A stretch of DNA of 64,000 nt from Leptodactylus fallax (taxonomy: Eukaryota; Chordata; Amphibia; Anura; Leptodactylidae): the NCBI GenBank assembly GCA_947044405.1, contig CAMRHE010001090.1, forward strand, positions 124,001-188,000, read 5' to 3'. This document shows, piece after piece, positions 1 through 10,700 of this stretch (positions are counted from its first letter, which is position 1; the number at the start of each line of letters is the position of its first letter). Position numbers and translations under genes: made by a program. A model generated the notes under the pieces. It saw nothing but the letters and a program-made list of their open reading frames with translations. It made no database searches and was not told the DNA's origin.

Positions 1-224
1 ATACCGGACACAACATGGGCCGGGCTGTCCTCATACCAGACACAACACAGGCCGGGCTGTCCTCATACCGGACACAACACAGCCAAGCTGTCCTCATACC
101 GGACACAACACGGGCCAAGCTGTCCTCATACGTGACACAACACGGGCCAAGCTGTCCTCATACCGGACACAACATGGGCCAAGCTGTCCTCATACATGAC
201 ACAACACGGGCCGGGCTGTCTTCC
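1..224. repeat. 32-bp minisatellite, about 7 copies
   Basis: Tandem units of about 32 bp containing CCGGACACAACA and GGGCTGTCCTC repeat from the first base of the window to about 224, with a few substitutions and a 31-bp unit. The array may continue to the left of the window. It lies about 500 bp upstream of the proposed TMEM265 start. The open frame running through it follows from the repeat and is not a gene. Confidence 0.9.
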
Positions 225-726
225 ATCCACATACCTTACACTACATGGACTGAGCATTACTCCACCATACCTTACACCACACACATCATCATAATATTTG
301 GGCATATTCCCCTCTTCTACCTGCTTTTGTTTGGGGGTCTAGTTCCTGAGGCAGCATCTGATATTTCTTTGTGTATTCCTGTACCATCTGCCCTAGTTGT
401 ACATTCAGTATATCATACAGTATATCCCCTCCCTGTTATTCACACGGCACCCTCCGGGCGACGCACTAATAACACCATAGTACACGGAGCCGAGCAGGGG
501 CCGGGCCGGGAGAGTGGAATGTGGTTTCATTCCAGGCAGTGTGAGTCACAATGAGAATCCCCACGCCTTGCACAGGTATGTCATACCTGTCTCATTGAGT
601 CACTGTCTGCAGTGTATAACACCGCACACAGCTCCCCGGCGCACAGCATATAGATACCAGGAGTATATAGAGCATTGACCACCAAGACCTGGAAAAACCT
701 GACGGCACCCTGCAGGATGAGAGAAC
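225..726 (+). promoter_or_regulatory. Upstream region and putative promoter of TMEM265
   Basis: Unique sequence between the 32-bp array and the proposed TMEM265 ATG. It becomes GC-richer from about 440 to 530. A TATATA string at 664-669 lies about 60 bp before the ATG, so a TATA box is possible, but no start site can be proven from sequence. Two TGAGTCA heptamers (542-548 and 596-602) flank a perfect hairpin. The gene assignment depends on exon 1 being correct. Confidence 0.4.
541..603. promoter_or_regulatory. Hairpin flanked by two TGAGTCA (AP-1-like) sites
   Basis: TGAGTCA, the classical AP-1 consensus, occurs at 542-548 and 596-602. Between them lies ACAGGTATG-T-CATACCTGT (572-590), a perfect 9-bp inverted repeat with a one-base loop. 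The flanks also pair imperfectly (ATGAGA near 550 with TCTCAT near 590), giving a nested inverted repeat. The whole block is about 125 bp upstream of the proposed TMEM265 start codon. The motif match is seen; a regulatory role is inference. Confidence 0.4.
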
Positions 727-750
727 ATGACTGAGCTGCAGCAGCTGAAG
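727..750 (+). CDS. TMEM265: TMEM265 coding exon 1 (proposed)
   Basis: An ATG at 727 (A at -3, A at +4) opens eight codons reading MTELQQLK, followed by the donor AAG|GTACGG. Phase 0 fits the phase 0 acceptor of exon 2. The exon is too short for proof by similarity. It was chosen because it is the only good ATG-plus-donor found downstream of promoter-like sequence in the right phase. Confidence 0.55.
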
Positions 751-1655
751 GTACGGGGGCACCGATGGGAGGAAGAGCACCAGGTATAATCCCAGCTCAG
801 TCAGGTTTGCTATATACTATACACGTACAGAGGGTGACTTACAGTGTACGCCTTGTCCTCACACACAAGGAGGCTGTAGCTTTTGGTCTTGCCCAGGAAA
901 CCACAGGCTTTATATCAGAGGGGACAGAGGCTAAATGTCAGGTCCCTATTTCAAGAGGACTTGGGCAGCAGCGATGGGATGGTTGGGGGAGCCAGTGGAG
1001 GTAAGTGGGCACTGCTGGCTCTTGGTCGGTGGGTGGACTGAGAACAGGGGCTTCCGCTCAGCATGTAGAGAGCCATGAAAGCAGCTGGGGTTTGGTTAAT
1101 ATGTGAGCAGACGGAATAACGTAACACAGGCAGGTCAGAACAGAAGGGGTCGAAGAAATCTCAACATGAAGGGAGTTTATTGAAGATAAATATTTGATAC
1201 CAGACAGGTCAATTATATCACAGGGTTATACCAAAATGGGTATGGCTGACGTCTCATCCTGTAGAATTTATCAATGATAATCTGCAAAGTGTAAAGCAAG
1301 AGAAGAATGAAAATCTGGGGACTGGATGTGTAAAATAAAGGCTGGGGGTGCAAGTGATTCTATACTGTAATGTCACTGCAGATAAGACATTTAATGCCAT
1401 AAAGGTGTCACCAAATAGGAAAAAGATGGTCCTCAAAGGGGTTAAACAGGATTATTCTTCATTAGTGTGAGAAGCTGCTTGTGTCCATGGTGGAACCTTC
1501 TCTGTTCAGAGTCTATTCAGAAATCACATCTGTCTAAGAGGAAAGATCACAAATATCGCAGAGATTGTGCGGCGGCCATTATGTGTCTGCCGGAGGATTC
1601 TGGGGGTACTTACGGTCAGTCACAGGAATACATAGGAGAGACGCTCCCCAGATGT

Positions 1656-1708
<53 letters not shown>

Positions 1709-4700
1709 GTAGATCTTATCTGCTATTACTACTGTACAGTCATGAGAAAAACAAAGTGCGCCCTCTTTAAATTCTCTGCTTTTACATATCAGGGCATAAA
1801 TAATAAAAAAAAAACATAAGAAGATCTTAAAATTTAGTAAATCCAACCTCAGATGGAGAACATCACAGATAATATTGACTATGAAGGCAGCACAAACCAC
1901 AGAGGACGCCCATAAGGCAGCCGTGCAGATGTGATGGTCGAGGAGAGCCGGGGCAGATTTTATCATCTGCTGAGCGTGGACTGGAGAGATTTCTTACCTT
2001 CACTGGACCCTTCAAAGGAACACTGTAATTCCTAAAGGGCTGAATCTTATGATGTGAATCCAATATTCTTCCTGTATCAGTTCCTCCCGGTTTTCTAGAT
2101 CTCTGCTTGCTGTCATTCATTTTACTTGCTCACAGTGGATAAAAAGCAGTCCATAGTCATGTGATGTACGGTCCATGGTCATGTGATGTGCGGTCCATGG
2201 TCATGTGATGTGCGGTCCATGGTCATGTGATGTGCGGTCCATGGTCATGTTACAGACACACAGGTGCACAGCTCATTACCAGGAACATATCTGATTATTG
2301 TGCTATGAGTATAACAAGCTGTGCACCTGTGTCCAACGCATGACCATGGACCGCACATCACATGACTATGGACCGTACCTCACATGATTATGGACCGTAC
2401 CTCACATGATTATGGACTCCCTGGTAGATCAGGATTCTAGATACCTTTATCTCATATGCGAAATATATGGAGCAGTGTATACCATAGGCAACCTGTATGC
2501 ACTCAACTCCCATCAGGTCTCGTTTCTCCTCTCTGGCCTAGCCGCCCTCCAGCCTTGTGTGGCGACTTTAACCTCCCTATGAACCCTCTGATACCTCAGC
2601 GGGTAGGTCACAGATCCCCTACAGTGTCCTGAACAAAGTATGCAACCTCTTGTAATCTATGCTTCTATGTGACGCGTTGCGGATTCTCCATCCAGCTGAT
2701 AAGGACTTTTCTTTCATCTCCCATGCCGACAATTCCTATAGTAGAAATGACTACATATTCCTATCCCATTCTCTCCTCTCTCAAGTGACTGCGGCTAGAA
2801 TTGATGTGGCCTTCCTTTCTGACCATTCCCGTTTCCTGTTCTATCCGTTTTCTGCCTCCTGGTCCGCACCTGGAGACTGAAAGAGTCGCTTTTGCTGGAT
2901 GCTCAATGCTTGGCAGATCTCAAACTCTCTATCTCTAATTTTGTGCAGGACCACTCCTGTGACATCACTGCCCCGCTGACGCAGTGGGAAGCCTTGAAAT
3001 GTGTGCTTTGTGGGGTGCTGATGAAACATGGAGCGCGACTTAAGAGGGAATCTGGCTTGAAATTTCACTCACTCCTCCGGGAGCTAGCCACTCTGGATGC
3101 ACAACATAAGCAGACCCTCCAGCAGACTACGCTAACCTCTCTGACGGCAAAGCCTCAGGAAATACGATCCCTGCGTGAGCACAGGCAACAGCAGCTCCGT
3201 CAACTGGGTAAGCGCTCTTTTTTTGAATGGGGTAATAAGGCGGGTCGTCTTCTGGCCCGTGTGGTGAGGGAGCGATGTGTTGCTTCTCATATTATGGCCA
3301 TTAAGGGCCCCTCGGGCACCACTTCCCACCTCACTGCGGATATTGCTGCGGCATTCCGTAATTATTATGACTCCCTCTATAACCTGCCTTCCCACACACC
3401 GTTAATCCTGTACCTGACCCACCACTCACTCTTCCCCAGTATATAGCCAACACAGCCCTCCCCTCGCTTGGGTCCGAGGACGCTGCTCTTCTTGAGTCGC
3501 CGTTCTTGGCCCAAGAGCTAGAAATGGGTATCTCGTCCTTGCTGGGGGGTAAGAGTCCTGGCTCGGATGGCTTCACGGCCCGGTTCTATAAGGTTCTGCA
3601 TCCTGAAATAGCGCCTCTCTTGTTGAAATCCTTCAGTTCTATCTCACATGACACTCCCTTTCCGCCATCCTTCCTACATGCACATATCACGGTTATCCCT
3701 AAAGAGGGTAAGGACTATTTGCTCTGCCCTAGTTACAGGCTGATTTCTCTCATCAACACTGATGTGAAGCTCTATGCCAAGTTGATAGCCAATCGCCTGA
3801 GCCCACACATAGAGGACTTTGCACACCTGGATCAGGTGGGGTTCATCCCTCCTAGGGAGGCTCGGGATAATACGCTGAAGGTCTGCTCCACGATCCACCA
3901 CGCTCAGCGCTCTCGGATTCCTATTATGCTGCTCTCGTTGGACGCAGAGTAGGCCTTTGATAGACTGGACTGGAGGTTTCTGGAGGCCACGCTTACAAAG
4001 ATAGGTCTTGGTCCCACTATGCTCACTCGTATCCGCTCTCTCTATAACTTTCCTCGCGTGCAAATACGAGTGAATGGCACACTTTCTTCCCCTCTCACTA
4101 TTCATAATGGTACCCGGAAAGGCTGTCCCCTATCCCCGCTGCTATACGCACTGGTGATGGAGCATTTGCTGGTGGCCATTAGGAATAATCCAGATATCCA
4201 AGGTCTCCGTGTCCATGATCTGCTTTTGAAAATCTCAGCATTTGCAGGTGATGTTCTGCTCTTTGTCACCCAGCCACTTACGATTATCCCTTCCATCCTC
4301 CATGAAATTGGCACTTATGGTTACGTTAGTAATTATAAAATTAATCTGTCCAAAAGCACCGCCCTCAATGTCTCACTACCTACGCCTTTATTCAGTAATC
4401 TCTGATCCACCTTCCCCTTCACATGGTCCCCAAAAGCCATAAAGTACCTGGGTGTGCAGCTCCCCAATAACCTATCTGACACATACTCATTAAATTTCCT
4501 CCCAATTTTGAGCACTCTCCAGACTGTTCTTGCTCGTTGGGATACCAAGGGTTTCTCTTGGCTAGGTCGTATTGCTGAATATGAATGTACTCCCCTGCCT
4601 CCTCTATCTCTTCCAAACTGTTCCCATAATCTTGCCTAAACATTTCTTTACCACAGTCCTGAAAGCCTTTACGAGGTTTATCTGGGCGTCAAAGCCCCCA

Positions 4701-7700
4701 CGAATTGCTAAAAGTACCCTAGTTAGGCCTAAAAGGGAAGGGGGTTTGGCAATCTGAGATTGCTCTGGATACTTCCTGGCTGCATTTATGACTCGCATTC
4801 TTGATTGGCACCATTCTGCACGTTCTAAGCTCTGGGTTGCCCTGGAGGAGTCGCTGAGCCCTCTCCCTCTCACTGCTCTTCCATGGCTACATAAACAACT
4901 ATGGTCAGACAGTACAGCTCATGTACTCCCCTATGTCAGGCACCAGATTCTCAGGTCTTGTCAACTCTATGGTGCTGTGCGGAGACTCTTCTGTAATGAT
5001 GGCCCTATGACACCTATCTCGGGCAACCCAGACTTCCCTGCCGCTCTCCACTCCTCTTTCCTCTCCCATTCCGTGGGTCAACCCACCCTTAGATTCCATA
5101 GGGTTTTGTCGACTTCCTCCCTCCTCCCACGCTCTGAGCTGCTCGCCCTGACCCTGCACCCCAACTCTGTTGCCTCTCATTGGCAGTATGCTCAGCTTTC
5201 CCATTTCTATACTGCTCTTAAGATGTCTCACAACCTCCACAGGACATTATTGCCTTTTGAACGCTTGTGCCTCTCATCTCGTGCTCCAACTCATACTGTC
5301 TCCCTCATTTATGGCATGCTCATGGAGGATTCCTCCAACAGTCTACCGGCATTCACGAGTACTTGGGAAAGGGAATTGGGCTTTCCAGGCATGTCACATG
5401 TTCTCCATATCTTGCAAAGCACAGGAGACGAACTACAAGATCCTCTCTGTCCTTCATGAGATTTACCCCTTCACTTTGGACCGCTGCTGGAGATGTAATG
5501 TTGACTGGGGCACAATGGCGCATGTCTGGTGGGGATGTACACTCCTACGCCCCATTTGGTTGGGTGTCCGTTGTGTTATTCAGACGGTCACTGGCATTGC
5601 CTTGGAAGATGACCCTGCCCCTTTGATCCTCTCTATCTTCCCACGTAAGTTCCAGAAGCATACCCGCAGGCTTTTAGGTTTCCTACTAGTAGTGGCGAGA
5701 TCCGTTATTTCTAGGCTGTGGAAATCTACGACTCCCCCTTCTCTATTGTCTTGGCTTCAGGAGATCCTAAGCATATGCAGTATGGAGAATTTGCTCACAT
5801 AGCTGAAAAAAGACGACAGTGCCCACCAGCAAACGTGGCTCCTGTGGAACCATTTCTACTACTCTGCTGAATTTCAGTCTACCTTTCCTTCTGTGTCCTC
5901 TTGCTTTCTCATTGTACCCCCCTTCTTTTGCTACTATTCTTTTTCCCTTCTTACATGACATTAGGTTTGTTTACTATGGTTTTTGTTTTTGAACTAATTG
6001 TTTGGCCCTGCTGTGACAGAATTTTTGTTTCCCTCCTCCCCCTATATTCCGTCCCTGTTCCTTATGTGCCATTTCTTGTTTTTCTTAACCTCCCCGACAC
6101 CCTCCGAACCTTCCCTTTACCTTGTATGCACATTATTGTTGATTTCTTGTTTGATTTGTTCTTTGTATTGTAACAAAAAATTCAATAAAATTCTTAATGA
6201 TAAAAAACCCATCTTGTAGGAATTTAAGAACTGCAGTGCAGAAGGGGTAGATATGGAGTTCTGTCTACATCAAACTTTAAAACTTTCCAAATTCTGCATA
6301 GGCTTTGCTAGTTGATGGTCTTTTTAGGAGAGAAGGGTTTGTATAACGTCATCTGAAAGGTCTGGGTAGCTAGTAATTCCCTCTCAACCTCATGGGGTCT
6401 GGTGATGGAAGCCCCTTTGGGACATGAGATCCTGAGGCAGGAATTCTCTCCCTATTCATTCTTCAAGAGGTCTAACAACAGATGGAATCGTGTCCTCCTC
6501 AGCCAGAATGGAACCGAAACAATAGCTGGAACTTGATCCTATTTGATACTTGTGGATTAATGGTATTGGGGAAAGGCATAAATAAACTCGTGATTACAAG
6601 TGATTTAGAGGCCGACTAGCACTGTTGGATGATTGAGGTGATTGAGAGATGCAAACCTCCTGGTCCTGTTGTGGAGAGAAGTGGACTCCATCTGGTGACT
6701 AGGATCAGCAAAATATTGGGATTGAGGCTCCACTTCCCGGGAACAAGGTGTTCCTGCTCAGCCAATCTGTAGGCTGATTTAATTCCCCCTTGAAGTTAAA
6801 TACAAAGAGCAAACGCATGTTCCTCTCTGCCCAGATGATCTCTCTGTATTCTCACAATAGAAGTGGATTTTAGGTGCCTGTTTATGCACACCATACAAAG
6901 ATCTTGAGAGATCAATGTGGATGTATGGGGGTAGGGCACCTGCTTTCCTTCTATACATTCCTTCATCATGTGCCTATCATCTTCCCCTTTTCCAGTTTTC
7001 CCATGAATATTCAGTTTGACATCACTGACCACACTATCCCACTTCTGACAGCAAATGTACATTGTAAGAACAAGAATTCCGCACACCACTGATTTAAAGG
7101 GGTTGTCCGGGCTAAACTAAAAATTTAACACTAAGCTAAACCTTCTCCCCGGCCTAACTTCTAATTTACTCCCTTATATTTAAATATACATTTTTAAAAA
7201 ATTTTTTTTCTAATTTCCCAGTGACGTTCCGTTTCCCTGTTTCTGGAAACAAAACGTCACCAATTACTCCCCTCACACCTCTCTGACCCCATCATACTTA
7301 CTTACCTGTCTTTATCTCCTCTTCTGCTGGGCACGAAGCGTCACTTCCTTCAGGGGAGCCGGAGCCTGCACAATAGAGCAATCCGGGTCTATTGCGCAAA
7401 TGCCAGCAGAAGTGAATAGGAGAAGCAGCGGGCCTCCCTCGCATGTGCAATATAACGGCTCTATTGCACAGGCGTGGGCAGAAGTCAAGCGAAGAGGAGA
7501 CAGCGGCACAGAAGAAAATGATTTCCAAGACAAGAAGACAGGTAAGTATGATGGGGTGGGGGATTGGGGGACTGAGTTAGTTAGGTAGGTAGGGCTAGTA
7601 GTCATCGTTCTAGCTAGGGAAACAGGGAGGGGGTTTGAGAGAGGGACGGGGATGGAGTGAGAGGGGGATCTGAGTGAACAGCAATTCATTACGGTAGTTG

Positions 7701-10700
7701 TAGGCTAAGATAGCAGGAAAACAATGTAAACAAATGCATAGGATGCCCAGAGCTCCCAGAGAAGCCCAGGAATCACTCAAAACACTGCTAAAGGTATTTG
7801 GGTGCACTTATTAACCCATTAATAGCTCTAAAAGACCTTTTAAAAAAAAATAAAAAATTTGCCGGAAAACCCCTTTAAGAGATGCCCCAATATATAGAGG
7901 AAATTCAAAGATGGTATTGAACCTGTGAAATATAAATAGTCACTGAACTTCAGGTCAGGTCTTTTTCTAACGTATAAGATAAACATATTCTAGAGCTCCA
8001 GAGCAGCAAACTGCCAAAACCACTGCTTTATAGCGCATCATGTTATAATGAGTCAAGGACATCTGATTCTCGCCCTAGTTGCTCCTTAGCTCCTATGGAC
8101 GCAGTAATGGTGGACTTCATTTCTCACACATACTGCTTCTGCATTTTTCTCTGTTTTTTGTTGAATAATGACATGGTAGAATCTGCTGTGTGTTGTTGTT
8201 CATCTGAGGTTGGATTTACTTAATTTTCAGGCTCTTTAAGGACCAGACTTTTTTTTTTATTATGTTCTGATGGGCTGAGTCTCTCTCATGACTGTACAAT
8301 GGCTAGCGCTCCAAGCTTTTACTTTATGTTTCCGTATGTTCATTCACTATAGACATCGCAGCATTTCCTGTGATATAAATGACCTGCCTGCTATTGAATA
8401 TTTTACTGCGATAAATTCATTTCATGTTGACATTACACACTATTGGACCATACTGGCCCTTCACTGACATCCCACCATACTAACAGAGGGGTGGCCAATG
8501 CTACATTGCACTGAATGTAAGAGGGTGCCCTCACCTGATCACACACATCAACACTCTGGCTGGAGAGCGCTGCACACATAACAAGACTTCCATATCTTCC
8601 CATCTAAGATTCAGCCAATATCAGATGACCAGAAGCTTCAAAATGGAGCGGCAGAAGAGGAAATACTTGTCTTGGTCAGTGCCCCCGCACAGCCATCAAA
8701 AGCTCCAGGTGTTCAGCAGAAAAGAAGGAATCATTCTGGATATTTCCCATCCTGCAGTCTACGAAGATTGGCCATAATGAGTATTGTGTGCGGATTCTCC
8801 TGTGTTGGGATCAAAGCTTTAATACTAGCTCTGCAGGTACAAACTGTTCTGTCCTCTCTCCACTGACCCCCAATGTGGTCTCCTCTCTCCACTGACCCCC
8901 TATGTACCGTCCTCTCTCCACTGACCCCCTATGTACCGTCCTCTCTCCTTTGTCCTCCCTTTGTACCATCTTTGCTCCACTGACCCCCTATGTACCGTCC
9001 TCTCTCCTCTGTCCTCCCTTTGTACCATTTTTGCTCCACTGACCCCCAATGTGGTCTCCTCTCTCCACTGACCCCCTATGTACCGTCCTCTCTCCTCTGT
9101 CCTCCCTTTGTACCATTTTTGCTCCACTGACCCCCAATGTGAGCTCCTCTCTCCACTGACCCCCTATGTACTGTCCTCTCTCCTCTGTCCTCCCTTTGTA
9201 CCATTTTTGCTCTACTGACCCCATGTGGTCTCCTCTCTCCTCTGACTCTCTATGTTTTATCGTCTCTCCACTGACCCCCAATGTGGTCTCCTCTCTCCAC
9301 TGACCCCCTATGTACCGTCCTCTCTCCTCTGTCCTCCCTTTGTACCATCTTTGCTCCACTGACCCCATGTGGTCTCCTCTCTCCACTGACCCCCTATGTA
9401 CCGTCCTCTCTCCTCTGTCCTCCCTTTGTACCATTTTTGCTCCACTGACCCCCAATGTGAGCTCCTCTCTCCACTGACCCCCTATGTACTGTCCTCTCTC
9501 CTCTGTCCTCCCTTTGTACCATTTTTGCTCTACTGACCCCATGTGGTCTCCTCTCTCCTCTGACTCTCTATGTTTTATCCTCTCTCCACTGACCCCCAAT
9601 GTGGTCTCCTCTCTCCACTGACCCCCTATGTACCGTCCTCTCTCCTCTGTCCTCCCTTTGTACCATCTTTGCTCCACTGACCCCATGTGGTCTCCTCTCT
9701 CCACTGACCCCCTATGTACCGTCCTCTCTCCACTGACCCCCCATTGTCCCATCCTCTCTCCACTGACCCCATGTGGTCTCCTCTCTCCACTGACCCCCTA
9801 TGTACCGTCCTCTCTCCACTGACCCCCCATTGTCCCATCCTCTCTCCACTGACCACATTTGCTCCTCTCTCCACTGATCCCCTATGTACCGTCCTCTCTC
9901 CTCTGTCCTCCCTTTGTACCATTTTTGCTCCACTGACCCCCAATGTGATCTCCTCTCTCCACTGACCCCCTATGTACCGTCCTCTCTCCTCTGTCCTCCC
10001 TTTGTACCATCTTTGCTCCACTGACCCCCAATGTGATCTCCTCTCTCCACTGATCCCCTATGTACCGTCCTCTCTCCTTTGTCCTCCCTTTGTACCATCT
10101 TTGCTCTACTGACCCCCTATGTACCGTCCTCTCTCCTCTGTCCTCCCTTTGTACCATTTTTGCTCCACTGACCCCCAATGTGAGCTCCTCTCTCCACTGA
10201 CCCCCTATGTACTGTCCTCTCTCCTCTGTCCTCCCTTTGTACCATTTTGCTCTACTGACCCCATTTGTTTTCCTCTCTCCTCTCTCTCTTTGTTTTTCCC
10301 TCTCCACTGACCCCATGTGGTCTCCTCTCTCCACTGACCCCCTATGTACCGTCCTCTCTCCACTGACCCCCCATTGTCCCATCCTCTCTCCACTGACCCC
10401 ATGTGGTCTCCTCTCTCCACTGACCCCCTATCCCGTGACCGCCTCCTCTCTCCACTGACCCCCCATTGTCCCATCCTCTCTCCACTGACCACATTTGCTC
10501 CTCTCTCCACTGACCCCTCCCCTATGTACCGTCCTCTCTCCTCTGTCCTCCCTTTGTACCATTTTTGCTCCACTGACCCCCAATGTGATCTCCTCTCTCC
10601 ACTGACCCCCTATGTACCGTCCTCTCTCCTCTGTCCTCCCTTTGTACCATCTTTGCTCCACTGACCCCCAATGTGATCTCCTCTCTCCACTGACCCCCTA

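Noticed and set aside
15..554. 179-codon frame at the left edge
   Set aside because: About 40 percent of it is the 32-bp repeat and the rest shows no conserved domain or splice signal.
5901..6219. Leu/Phe-rich small open frames near 6 kb as membrane proteins
   Set aside because: They fall in the T-rich 3' region of the LINE, directly before its AATAAA and A-tail.
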